Part shown: positions 8,879 through 17,483 of the stretch, one piece after another
Layout of the letters: the number at the start of each line of letters is the position of its first letter
Numbering within the stretch: the stretch's first letter is position 1
Assembly: GCA_002415025.1 (NCBI GenBank)
Contig: DIBR01000064.1
Span: 11,184-75,183, forward strand
DNA from: Spongiibacteraceae bacterium UBA5047
GTDB lineage: Bacteria > Pseudomonadota > Gammaproteobacteria > Pseudomonadales > Spongiibacteraceae
Length of the DNA: 64,000 nt
Reading direction: 5' to 3'
Made by a program: the position numbers and the translations under genes
Notes under the pieces: model-generated
Database searches by the model: none
The model's input: the letters and a program-made list of their open reading frames with translations, nothing else
What the model was told of the DNA's origin: nothing

Positions 8879-10240
8879 TTGACTAATCCGGATAACATGA
8901 CCGGAGTCGAGAAACGCGCCGTTTTCTCGCTATCTCTGCTGTATATCTTTCGTATGCTGGGCCTGTTTCTGGTGCTGCCGGTGCTGGCCATCTATGCGCC
9001 CGATTACCAGGGCAGCAGCGCTATGCTGGTGGGCTTGGCGGTCGGCATTTACGGTCTGAGTCAGGCGGTACTGCAGATTCCGCTGGGTTTACTGTCTGAT
9101 CGTATCGGGCGCAAGCCGGTCATCTTTTTCGGTCTTTTGTGTTTTGCGCTGGGCAGTATCTGGGCCGCCAATGCCGACAGTATCTACGGTTTGATTGCGG
9201 GGCGCTTTCTGCAAGGTGCCGGCGCCATTGCCAGCACCCTGGCAGCGCTTCTGGCCGACCTCACTCGCGATCAGCACCGCAGCAAGGCGATGGCGGGCAT
9301 TGGTGCCAGCATTGGGCTTTCTTTTGCCGTTGCCTTGATTCTCGGCCCCATTGTCAGCGCCCGTATGGGGCTTCCGGGCCTGTTCTGGCTCACGGCGGTG
9401 TTGGCGGGCCTGGGGATATTCTTGTTGTGGGCGGTTGTTCCCAGCGCCCAGACGCTGAGTCGCAATGCAGAAGTCAGGTCGCTGCCAGTGATGATCAGCC
9501 GCTGTCTCGCCGACCCTGATTTGATGCGGCTCAATATTGGCGTATTCAGCCTGCACCTGATGCTGACCGCGCTGTTTGTGGCGGTGCCCTCGCACCTGGA
9601 GGCTGGCGGTCTGCACGTTTCCCGGCATTGGCAGGTGTATTTGCCCATGCTGATGGCGGCCTTCATTGTTATGGTGCCCGTCATGCTCGCGGCAGAACGC
9701 CGTGGGCGGGTGCGTGAAATGGTACTGATGTCTGTGGCGCTCCTGGTCGTGTCAACGCTCGGCATGGCATTGACGGCGCACTCCCTGGGCTGGTTTCTTG
9801 CCGCGATGATGGTGTTTTTTGTCGTGTTCAACCTGCTGGAGGCCAACCTGCCTTCGCTGCTCAGCAAGACGGTGTATCCGGGCGGGCGCGGTACAGCGAT
9901 GGGTATTTATTCCAGCTTCCAGTTTCTGGGAGCTTTTGCTGGCGGCACTGTGAGCGGTCTGCTGGTCGGATGGGGCGGCCTGAGTGCGGTCTTTGTGTTT
10001 TGCGCCGCAGTGGCTCTGGCATGGTTACTTGCAAGCTGGAAGCTGCAAGTGCCTGTTGCGGCGCCGAGCCTGGCGGTGGATATCGGGACCGACGAGCTGC
10101 AGCGCAATGGCATTATCGAGCGTTTGCGGCAATGGCCGGAGGTGCTCGATATTACCGTGATTAAAGGCGAATCGGTGGTTTACCTTAAAGTGGCGGCGGA
10201 GTTTGATCGCCATCAACTGGACGACCTGCTCTCGGTTTAG
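8879..10240 (+). CDS. YajR-like MFS transporter
   Basis: 453 residues from a TTG start chosen because AGGA lies 6 nt upstream; the reading frame stays open to 8834, and an ATG at 8897 is also possible. It has 12 hydrophobic segments, the MFS loop motif GLLSDRIGRKP after helix 2, and a soluble C-terminal domain (about residues 390-453) like the YAM domain of E. coli YajR (454 aa). Substrate unknown. Its place between uvrA and ssb is conserved in Pseudomonas, and this defines the original neighbour of ssb before the island inserted. Confidence 0.85.
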   Translation: MTNPDNMTGVEKRAVFSLSLLYIFRMLGLFLVLPVLAIYAPDYQGSSAMLVGLAVGIYGLSQAVLQIPLGLLSDRIGRKPVIFFGLLCFALGSIWAANADSIYGLIAGRFLQGAGAIASTLAALLADLTRDQHRSKAMAGIGASIGLSFAVALILGPIVSARMGLPGLFWLTAVLAGLGIFLLWAVVPSAQTLSRNAEVRSLPVMISRCLADPDLMRLNIGVFSLHLMLTALFVAVPSHLEAGGLHVSRHWQVYLPMLMAAFIVMVPVMLAAERRGRVREMVLMSVALLVVSTLGMALTAHSLGWFLAAMMVFFVVFNLLEANLPSLLSKTVYPGGRGTAMGIYSSFQFLGAFAGGTVSGLLVGWGGLSAVFVFCAAVALAWLLASWKLQVPVAAPSLAVDIGTDELQRNGIIERLRQWPEVLDITVIKGESVVYLKVAAEFDRHQLDDLLSV

Positions 10241-10361
10241 CCACACCCGGATTGGGGCTGGTAGTTGGGCGCCGTCGGGAATTTGGTTATAGTGGGTTAT
10301 TGAGTTCGGACAATCTGAGGCTGCGGTGAATGGGTAGCCAAATCATCTAGGGGAGTGTTTC

Positions 10362-10418
10362 ATGGCGCGTGGAATCAACAAGGTCATTTTTCTTACTATT
10401 CTTGCTTCTATCGCGTAA
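10362..10418 (+). pseudogene. Stranded 5' end of ssb
   Basis: The ATG is preceded by a strong AGGGGAG ribosome binding site and encodes MARGINKVIFLTILASIA, then stop. The first nine residues match the start of SSB proteins (MARGVNKVI in many relatives); after NKVI the sequence becomes unrelated and AT-rich. This is best read as the host ssb start and its promoter, cut off from the rest of the gene by insertion of the island. The complete ssb begins at 36813. Confidence 0.75.
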
Positions 10419-10837
10419 AACTATTGTTTATTTGACGCATATCCTTTGTTCATATTGCTACCTCTATTGCTTTTGGCGTTGGGGGGCTGCCGGTGATTGA
10501 TGATCGCTTATTTATAAGGGGTATCTTTTTAGGGTAGGCCCTAGATGGGCGGTGTAATCGGGCACCTTAAAAACACATATTCAGTATGTTTTATATCACC
10601 GTTCCCAGTAACACATTGGCGAACTAAGGTGAGCTGCAGCATTGACCGAATGTCTCGCACGAATACCGAAAGCCATGCACAGTCGCGCGCATAATCGGCG
10701 GTTATGGTAAATCCGGTTGAGTAGAATATACTCATTGGAATTGACAAATAATAACAACAGCGAGGCGGTGGAATTATGTGTTTTGTGGTAAATGAAATTC
10801 TACAGTCTCGTTGAGGCTGTAGCAAAGCCTACAGAAA
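10419..10837. other. Left island end, no convincing gene
   Basis: About 420 bp of AT-rich sequence without a convincing reading frame; the 94-aa minus-strand frame at 10541-10825 has no ribosome binding site I trust and no family resemblance. A 13-bp match at 10488-10500 recurs in inverted orientation at 30817-30829. The region probably contains the recombinase binding sites of the left end. Confidence 0.4.
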
Positions 10838-10879
10838 TCCATCTAGCTCGGGATTTTTGACCGTCCGCTTTTTACCAGA
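10838..10879. repeat. 42-bp direct repeat, left copy
   Basis: Identical at 39 of 42 positions to 29273-29314 in the same orientation. On the minus strand both copies read SG(K/N)KRTVKNP(E/D)LDG in frame, and the differences are silent or conservative, so this copy looks like a fragment of the same small gene found intact at 29201-29383. The pair bounds the 18.4-kb catabolic cargo. Confidence 0.8.
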
Positions 10880-10902
10880 TCCGGAAATGCTGCCTTAACA
10901 CG

Positions 10903-10930
10903 TAATGTGACCGGCTCTAGAGTCACATTA
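10903..10930. repeat. Inverted repeat
   Basis: TAATGTGAC (10903-10911) and GTCACATTA (10922-10930) form a perfect 9-bp inverted repeat with a 10-nt loop. There is no T tract, so a terminator is unlikely. It may be a protein-binding site or part of the inner mobile-element end. Confidence 0.5.
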
Positions 10931-11035
10931 GCGGTCATTCGCTGCTTCTACATCGCTAAGTCATTTGAGTAGTAGAGTCCTTCCCATCAACACATTAGGG
11001 AGCTACTTAACTCATTGAAATTTCTATAAAACGCG

Positions 11036-11121
11036 CCACAGAATAGCGCTGAGTTGTCTAGATTACTCGGGGAAGTCCACAGAATAGCGCTGAGTTGTCT
11101 AGATTACTCGGGGAAGTCCAC
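11036..11121. repeat. 41-bp perfect tandem duplication
   Basis: Two exact 41-bp copies (11036-11076 and 11077-11117), followed by the first 4 bp (CCAC) of a third. The duplication lies exactly at the broken 5' edge of the MFS remnant that follows. Confidence 0.95.
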
Positions 11122-11350
11122 TCTTGGCGGGTTCACTGGTGTTTATGCGGTTGCTGCAAGAAGCTATCCTGCGGCAATCCGAAGTACGGGAATTGGTTGG
11201 TGTTTGGGAGTTGGTCGTTTGGGTGCCGTTCTATCTCCGATTTTAGCCGGATATTTGGTGTCTCAAAGCTGGAGCATGTACGGGCTCTTTATTTTTTTTG
11301 GGATACCTTTCGCAATTGCGGCTGTTTTTCTACTGACGGTAGATGCCTAA
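11120..11350 (+). pseudogene. 3' remnant of an MFS transporter (AAHS-like)
   Basis: About 76 codons of open frame encode the last two membrane segments of an MFS permease. GFTGVYAVAARSYPAAIRST, GWCLGVGRLGAVLSPILAG and the final helix resemble the aromatic acid:H+ symporter family (PcaK/BenK type). The first ten or so helices are missing, and the frame joins directly to a 41-bp tandem duplication, so the gene was cut by a rearrangement. It suggests that the cargo once included a dedicated uptake carrier. Confidence 0.75.
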
Positions 11351-11499
11351 GTAGGTAGTCGTTCCATTACTAAGAGCAGAGGGTGTTTCGGCATCTGGCG
11401 GTTGTGGGCTCTCAATGGTAGCAGTGCTTAGAGCTCGGATCCATTGCGAAATATTAAGTGTATCGAATGTTCGCCTGGTTAATTTAGTTTCGGTATTTG

Positions 11500-12693
11500 C
11501 TACAAAAGTTGATCCACAATCGCGTCTACCATTGCCGCAGGCATGGGGAAAAACATTGCTGCAGGATCAGATGCAATCGCATAGGCGATCTCCTCTTTGT
11601 CCTCGGCTTTGACGTTCCAGCGGCTGAAATTATTCGTGGCGCCAACTTTCTTTTGAAATTCCTTCAAAAAAGCTATGGAATCGTCGACGAGCTCCTCGTC
11701 AGATTTGTTTTGTGCTGGCAAGTTTAGTGCTTTTGCCAAACGCATACCTTGGCCTAGATAAAAAGGTTTAGCCGCTTCCATGACAACGGGTAGCAAAGCA
11801 GCGTTAGCGTCTCCGTGCGGTATATGATACATCGCTCCGAAAGCGTGAGCGCAATTGTGAACCGGAATGGCATTTAGTGCACCAAAGAAGGCGTCGATTG
11901 CCATGCTGCTGGCTTGCAGCATTGTCGACCGAGCGATGATGTTGCTGCCATCCTCAATTACTAAAGGAAGATTTTCAACGATTAATTGAGCTGCGGCAAA
12001 TGCGTGCGCATCGGTCATAGGGTTTGCCACGGGTGATGTTACCGCCTCCAATGCATGGGTAAGTGCGTCCATACCTGTCGATGACGTGAGAAATGCGGGC
12101 AATCCAAGAGTTAGGTTGGCGTCTAGAACCGCTATGTCGGGGTCTAGACCTGGCGAAATGAGGTTGCTCTTTATATCGAGCTTTTCGTTTAAAAAAACGC
12201 CGATGGGTGACGCTTCCGCCCCTGTACCTGCGGTTGTTGGAACTCCGATATGGGGGATGCCCGACATAGGAAAGTCAGGCCATGCTTCCAGCTTTAAGCC
12301 ACTCTGAAGTGCATCCGCAATGTCCGTAAGGCCGTGTTGAAGCGCATATTTGACACCCTTAGACGCGTCAATAGCGCTGCCCCCACCTACTGCTAGAATG
12401 GCATCAGCTGCGATTTCGCGAGCATATGCCGTCGCGCGATTCACAGATTCGCAAGAAGCATCTTGCGCTATATCGGTGTAGATACCAGCTAGGGCAACCG
12501 ATGAGCCCCTGTTGAATCGAAATACATCAACAATCTGGTCAACGATCCCTGCCTCAAGAAGCCCTTTATCACTAATGAGAATAACCCTTTTCGCCTTAAG
12601 GCCTTCAAATAGTGCAGGAATGCGAATGATCGAGCCGGGCGCACAATGAATGACTGTGCGCATGTTGTATTGGTAGTAGCGAGAGATCGACAT
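11500..12693 (-). CDS. Iron-containing alcohol dehydrogenase
   Basis: 397 residues of the Fe-ADH superfamily. The nucleotide-binding segment AVGGGSAIDASKG, the segment GVPTTAGTGAEAS and the metal-binding histidines in HNCAHAFG and YHIPHGDANA are all present, so an active NAD(P)-dependent enzyme is likely. It lies 38 nt downstream of the aldehyde dehydrogenase on the same strand. In context it would oxidise the alcohol made by the CYP153 hydroxylase to the aldehyde; substrate range is inference. Confidence 0.9.
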   Translation of the reverse strand: MSISRYYQYNMRTVIHCAPGSIIRIPALFEGLKAKRVILISDKGLLEAGIVDQIVDVFRFNRGSSVALAGIYTDIAQDASCESVNRATAYAREIAADAILAVGGGSAIDASKGVKYALQHGLTDIADALQSGLKLEAWPDFPMSGIPHIGVPTTAGTGAEASPIGVFLNEKLDIKSNLISPGLDPDIAVLDANLTLGLPAFLTSSTGMDALTHALEAVTSPVANPMTDAHAFAAAQLIVENLPLVIEDGSNIIARSTMLQASSMAIDAFFGALNAIPVHNCAHAFGAMYHIPHGDANAALLPVVMEAAKPFYLGQGMRLAKALNLPAQNKSDEELVDDSIAFLKEFQKKVGATNNFSRWNVKAEDKEEIAYAIASDPAAMFFPMPAAMVDAIVDQLL

Positions 12694-12731
12694 CTTGTGT
12701 TCCTCGGAATTCGTTTAGATTGCTAGTATTA

Positions 12732-14249
12732 TTAGAATTTGTGGATGAAGTGGTGCGGCAGTTTCCGCGCTGGTTCCCGCTCGAACCCAGTTGAAACAGA
12801 CTTGATCTGTGTGTAACTGTCTATGCTGTGTGCCCCCATTTCACGTCCATAACCACTTTCTTTGTAGCCGCCAAATGGTGCATCAGTCCGCATCATGTGC
12901 CAATCGTTGATCCAAACGGAACCAGCCTGGAGATTTCTAGCCATACCTTGTGCACGAACCACATTCTCTGTGAAAATTCCGGCCGAAAGGCCGTAGCGTG
13001 AGTCATTTGCAATAGCCACCGGATCGTCGTCATCACCAAATCGGATGACCGACACAACAGGACCAAATATCTCTTCACAGGCATGTGTCATAGAATTCGT
13101 ACTGCCAGTAATGATTGTTGGCTGCATAAAGTATCCGTTCTCAAAACCACTGACGACTTGGCGTTTACCGCCAAACGCTACTGACGCTCCGGCTCCTTTC
13201 GCTGAGTCGATAAATGCCGCAACTTTGTCAAACTGCGCCTTTGAGATTAGTGGACCCATTGCTGTATCTGGATCTAAGGGATTGCCGATGGTGATTTTTT
13301 TGGCGAGATCAACCATTCTCTCGATCAACACATCGTGAACGGCTTCATGTACGAGTAAGCGACTAGCAGCCTCGCATGCTTGCCCGCTATTCATCATAAT
13401 TCCGAATAATGCACCATGTGCAGCAAGTTCTAAGTTCGCGTCTGGCATAACTATGGCGGCGCCTTTGCCCCCAAGTTCTAAAGTGACACGCTTTAAGGTA
13501 TCTGCGGCGGTTCGTTGGATATGTTTTCCTGTAGCAGTCGAACCCGTAAATGACACCTTTGCAATATTGGGATGAGTGACCAACGCTTCTCCGACAGTTT
13601 CGCCACGGCCACTAACGACATTGAACACACCTGGTGGCAAAATTTCCGAAAACAATTCGGCAAGGCGGAAAGTAGTCTGAGGCGTAAGCTCAGATGCTTT
13701 GACCACGACAGTGTTACCTGCTGCGAGCGCCGGAGCGATTTTCCACGACAGTAACAGAATCGGAAAATTCCAAGCGGTGATCGCCGCGCAAACCCCTAGT
13801 GGCTCGCGGAGAACGGTTGTGTGAACTTGTTCGGGAATAAGTCGAGGGGGCAAAAACTCGCTAAAGGAGTAGTCTTTGATCGCCTCCGCCAATACAAAGA
13901 AGAGGTCAGCCACAGCAATAATATCTAAGCCGGACACTCGTGTAATGGTGCCCCCAGAGCTGCGACTCTCCAGTTCAGCGAGTTCAGCACCATTTGCTAG
14001 TACTATGTTTCCCAGCTGGTATAGAACCTGCGATCGATGCGCCTTCGACATTTCACGCCATGCTGGATTGCTGAAGGCCAGATTAGCGGCGGATACAGCA
14101 TTTTGAACATCTGCTTCGCAACCATCCGCTGTTTTACAGTGAACTTGACCTGTCGATGGGTCTACCACGTCGAGATAGGCTCCGTTCGTTGGCTCAGACT
14201 TTATCCCATTGATGAAATGGGGGTAGCGTGTATGTTCTGGCGTACTCAT
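12732..14249 (-). CDS. NAD-dependent aldehyde dehydrogenase
   Basis: 505 residues of the ALDH superfamily. The catalytic Cys is residue 292 in NSGQACEAASR, the general-base Glu lies in LELGGKG, and the cofactor motif is FTGSTATGK. The C-terminal segment PFGGYKESGYGREMG is typical of the betaine/phenylacetaldehyde-type branch. It is the first gene of a two-gene minus-strand operon with the Fe-ADH and is divergent from the TonB receptor. The pair completes oxidation of an alcohol to a carboxylic acid. Confidence 0.93.
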   Translation of the reverse strand: MSTPEHTRYPHFINGIKSEPTNGAYLDVVDPSTGQVHCKTADGCEADVQNAVSAANLAFSNPAWREMSKAHRSQVLYQLGNIVLANGAELAELESRSSGGTITRVSGLDIIAVADLFFVLAEAIKDYSFSEFLPPRLIPEQVHTTVLREPLGVCAAITAWNFPILLLSWKIAPALAAGNTVVVKASELTPQTTFRLAELFSEILPPGVFNVVSGRGETVGEALVTHPNIAKVSFTGSTATGKHIQRTAADTLKRVTLELGGKGAAIVMPDANLELAAHGALFGIMMNSGQACEAASRLLVHEAVHDVLIERMVDLAKKITIGNPLDPDTAMGPLISKAQFDKVAAFIDSAKGAGASVAFGGKRQVVSGFENGYFMQPTIITGSTNSMTHACEEIFGPVVSVIRFGDDDDPVAIANDSRYGLSAGIFTENVVRAQGMARNLQAGSVWINDWHMMRTDAPFGGYKESGYGREMGAHSIDSYTQIKSVSTGFEREPARKLPHHFIHKF

Positions 14250-14368
14250 ATAGATATCCCTTGGCTAGCGCGACGCAAAGGCGCTGCAAAATGTTCTGTG
14301 TTGGCTGAGTGCGTTGGTATCATTTCGATAAATAATAATGCGGACTTAGAGACAAAGGGTATTGACCG

Positions 14369-14426
14369 TAGATGACAAATATTTGTCATTTTGTACAGCT
14401 ACCGTGGCACTGTCCTTAGATGACAA
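14369..14426. promoter_or_regulatory. Palindrome and repeated half-site, candidate operator
   Basis: A perfect 18-bp palindrome, ATGACAAATATTTGTCAT (14372-14389), lies between the divergent aldehyde dehydrogenase and TonB-receptor genes. The flanking half TAGATGACAA (14369-14378) recurs at 14417-14426, 48 bp further on. A shared operator for the two divergent transcripts is plausible. The binding protein is unknown; the AraC-type regulator at 21079 is a candidate. Confidence 0.55.
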
Positions 14427-14516
14427 TAATGGCGTCCCGTTATGTTAATACTTCATATGAGCATTCGGAGATGATGAGATCAATTCGAATAATTAGCACG
14501 GAGTAGAACTTCGATC

Positions 14517-17042
14517 ATGAAAACCTTGAAATCCACCTGCAAATTTGTCGGCACAGCTAGTTGTGCGCTCCTTGGGTCATTCTCGCTGATCCACTCAACA
14601 GCAGTGGCTGCTAAGCAGCTTGAGGAAGTGTTCGTAACCGCCCAAAAAACGTCTGCTAGCACGCAGGATACTCCAATAGCCATTACAGGTATGACGTCAG
14701 AGTCGCTAGAGAAATTCGGCTTCCAGAATGCGAACGACATCTCGGCTCAGGTGCCCAACATGCAGGTCAGTGGGCCCTATGGCGATGTCCAGCCGATATT
14801 CGCCATACGGGGAGTCAGTATGTCTGACTACAGCTCCAATCAGGCAAGCCCTATAGGCGTCTACACCGACGAAATGTATATGGGCGCGACTTATACCCAC
14901 GGAATGAATTTTTTTGATGTGGAGCGACTGGAGGTCTTGCGGGGGCCGCAGGGAACGCTCTACGGCAAAAATACCACGGGCGGCGCTATAAACATTATTA
15001 CGAATACCGCAAAGGTAGGTGACGAATTTGCTCTAAACATAAAAGGGGGGCTAGGCAGCTTCGGGCTTATCTCTTCTGATGTTGGCATAGAAGATACAGT
15101 TATCGATGATGTATTAGCCCTAAGATTAGCGTATTCATCGACGCGTCACGATGGCTATGTTGAAAATGTACTTGGAGGGGGCAACCTTTCGCAGCTAGAT
15201 TTTCAGGGTGTTAGATTTACCTCTGAGTGGCTGCCAGCCGACTCGACCACCGTAACTTTCAAATACACTAACAGTGGTAATGACTCTAGAGCCAATGGCT
15301 CACGCAATGAACCGCGCGGAAATTTGTCAAATGATCCTGCAGTTGTCACTGCGCTGGAAACATCAGGTGGCGGTGTCCATAGCCAACCAAACAACGGCTA
15401 TATTGATAATACAGGCTACTCGCGGCCCGCGCATGGCCTAGATCGCCACCAGCAACAAGATGACTACACTGGGGCTTTAGTTGTTGATAATGAGCAAGCT
15501 ATTCTTCGCATCGACCACATCACCGAATCTCTCACGCTCACGAGTACAACTGCCTATAGTGAAGCTGATTACAAACAGAAGCAGAATGTGGACGGCGGCC
15601 CCTCAGGCCTGCTACATATCCGTTGGGGTGTTGAAACTGACTCCTTTAGCCAAGATCTCCGTGTCGCCGCCGACTTCGGTGGACCATTCAGTTTTATCGC
15701 GGGCTTGTACTACGCTACAGAGTTTCAAGATATGCATAATATCTACGAAATATATGAGACCGTGCCTGACACCCGCGTAGCAGTTACTTATCCTGGTGCC
15801 GCTGCCTTCTATCCATTCCTATTGGATTTTGGTGGCATCGATCAAAAAATGATTACCGATAAAACCAGCTATGCCGCCTATTCGCAATTACGGTTCCAGG
15901 CTACCGACAAATTTGGGATTGATGTTGGCTTACGCTATACCGTCGATGAAAACGATCAGAATTACCTAAACGTCTCTCGCTTTGACTATGACGGAAATCC
16001 AATCGGCACATGGACGCCGGGCAATAACACGGGTGTCGATGAGCCCTTTATAGCCCCTAGCTTTGGCAATCGGGGGCCATTGGAGGTGGCGCAACTCTTG
16101 AGTGATCTTCAAGACGGTAGTGCCGACGCCAATGATTACGTGCCGTCTGGTCAGCAAGCTGGCTTCACACACGGGCCGTATACTACCGATTCAGCGCCGA
16201 AACTGTCATCCAAAGAGCAGGAATTCACTGGGAAAATAGGGCTGGACTACGCCGTTAGTGAAGACCTTTTGGTCTACGCTAGTTACAGCAAAGGCTATCG
16301 CGCAGGTAATTTTAACGGCGGTGTCTACTACGAAGCTCGATCTTTCGAAGATGCCTATGCCGAACCTGAGTTCATCGATTCTTACGAACTCGGCTTCAAA
16401 TCAGATTTGCTTGAGGGTTCCGCGCGCCTCAACGCAGCAATGTTTTTCTACGACTATACAAACCAACAATTTATCAATGTTGTAGGCGTATCCAATTTTC
16501 TTGAAAACGCCGGCGGATCAGAAATACTTGGTATGGAGGCCGAATTTATGATGGCAGTGACCGAACGTCTAATCATAAATGTTGGTCTCGGTGTGCTAGA
16601 TACCGAGTACACCGAATTGACATTGTCAGATACGCGAACGCTCAACGACCCGAATGACACGGTCGACCTCAGTGGAAATGAACTGATCTCTGCGCCTAAA
16701 TTAAGCGGTAACATTTCTTTTGACTACGACATCCTGGTAACAGACGCTGGCTATCTTAGCCTGAATGTTAATGCGAATTACCAAAGCGAGCAGTGGTACA
16801 GCGCGTACAACGATGATGCTGGCTACGACAAAATTAAGCAGGACGCGTATGCAGTCTATAACTCTCGCCTCACCTGGCGTTCCTACGACAACACCTACTC
16901 TATTGCGCTTTGGGGCAAGAATTTGTCCGAGGCGGAATACGATGGCTATGCAATCAATTTGCAGGCTGGGTTTGGCTTTGACTACTTTCAGGAAGGCGCA
17001 CCGCGCACCTACGGGGCTGAATTTACATACCGCTTCGAGTAG
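14517..17042 (+). CDS. TonB-dependent outer membrane receptor
   Basis: 841 residues. A signal peptide (about 1-33, ending near STAVAA) is followed by a TonB-box-like LEEVFVTAQK, a plug domain (PIFAIRGVSMSDY, FDVERLEVLRGPQGTLYGKN, GGAINIITN) and a 22-strand barrel ending YGAEFTYRFE. Length and architecture fit receptors for large or hydrophobic substrates. Its place at the head of the ferredoxin/CYP153 gene run suggests import of the P450 substrate rather than of iron. It may share control with the divergent ALDH gene. Confidence 0.93.
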   Translation: MKTLKSTCKFVGTASCALLGSFSLIHSTAVAAKQLEEVFVTAQKTSASTQDTPIAITGMTSESLEKFGFQNANDISAQVPNMQVSGPYGDVQPIFAIRGVSMSDYSSNQASPIGVYTDEMYMGATYTHGMNFFDVERLEVLRGPQGTLYGKNTTGGAINIITNTAKVGDEFALNIKGGLGSFGLISSDVGIEDTVIDDVLALRLAYSSTRHDGYVENVLGGGNLSQLDFQGVRFTSEWLPADSTTVTFKYTNSGNDSRANGSRNEPRGNLSNDPAVVTALETSGGGVHSQPNNGYIDNTGYSRPAHGLDRHQQQDDYTGALVVDNEQAILRIDHITESLTLTSTTAYSEADYKQKQNVDGGPSGLLHIRWGVETDSFSQDLRVAADFGGPFSFIAGLYYATEFQDMHNIYEIYETVPDTRVAVTYPGAAAFYPFLLDFGGIDQKMITDKTSYAAYSQLRFQATDKFGIDVGLRYTVDENDQNYLNVSRFDYDGNPIGTWTPGNNTGVDEPFIAPSFGNRGPLEVAQLLSDLQDGSADANDYVPSGQQAGFTHGPYTTDSAPKLSSKEQEFTGKIGLDYAVSEDLLVYASYSKGYRAGNFNGGVYYEARSFEDAYAEPEFIDSYELGFKSDLLEGSARLNAAMFFYDYTNQQFINVVGVSNFLENAGGSEILGMEAEFMMAVTERLIINVGLGVLDTEYTELTLSDTRTLNDPNDTVDLSGNELISAPKLSGNISFDYDILVTDAGYLSLNVNANYQSEQWYSAYNDDAGYDKIKQDAYAVYNSRLTWRSYDNTYSIALWGKNLSEAEYDGYAINLQAGFGFDYFQEGAPRTYGAEFTYRFE

Positions 17043-17116
17043 TGGCTAAAGAGAAGCGCGCAGCACATATTTTATTACTGGATGACGTAGTCTCCGAGAA
17101 AATTTAGGAGTAGACG

Positions 17117-17437
17117 ATGGGCAATATCACTTTCATTGAGAATGATGGAACTCAACATGTGGTCGAAATTGAGGATGGTAAATCCCTGATGGAGATCGCG
17201 ATGGCCAATGGAGTGCCTGGGATCGACGCCGATTGCGGCGGTGAATGTGCCTGTGGCACCTGCCATGTAATAGTCGAAGACAAATGGATAAGCAGTACCG
17301 GTAGCGCTACAGACGAAGAACTACAAATGCTGGATTTGACACCCGAGCGAGCGCCTACCTCAAGATTGGCTTGCCAGGTCAATACTTCTGAGCAGATGGA
17401 CGGGTTGGTCGTTCATCTGCCGGAATTTCAGATGTAG
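17117..17437 (+). CDS. [2Fe-2S] ferredoxin for P450
   Basis: 106 residues of the adrenodoxin/putidaredoxin type. The cluster ligands are Cys40, Cys46, Cys49 and Cys86 (C-x5-C-x2-C-x36-C); an extra Cys44 lies in the loop. It sits 74 nt after the receptor and 46 nt before the CYP153 gene. In class I bacterial P450 systems such a ferredoxin carries electrons from the FAD reductase (here at 19695) to the P450. Confidence 0.95.
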   Translation: MGNITFIENDGTQHVVEIEDGKSLMEIAMANGVPGIDADCGGECACGTCHVIVEDKWISSTGSATDEELQMLDLTPERAPTSRLACQVNTSEQMDGLVVHLPEFQM

Positions 17438-17483
17438 CTGTGCATGCGCCTCCATATAACAATTCACTAAGGGTGAAAGAATT

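Noticed and set aside
10541..10825. 94-codon minus-strand frame at the left island end
   Set aside because: No convincing ribosome binding site, no family, and composition unlike the neighbouring genes.
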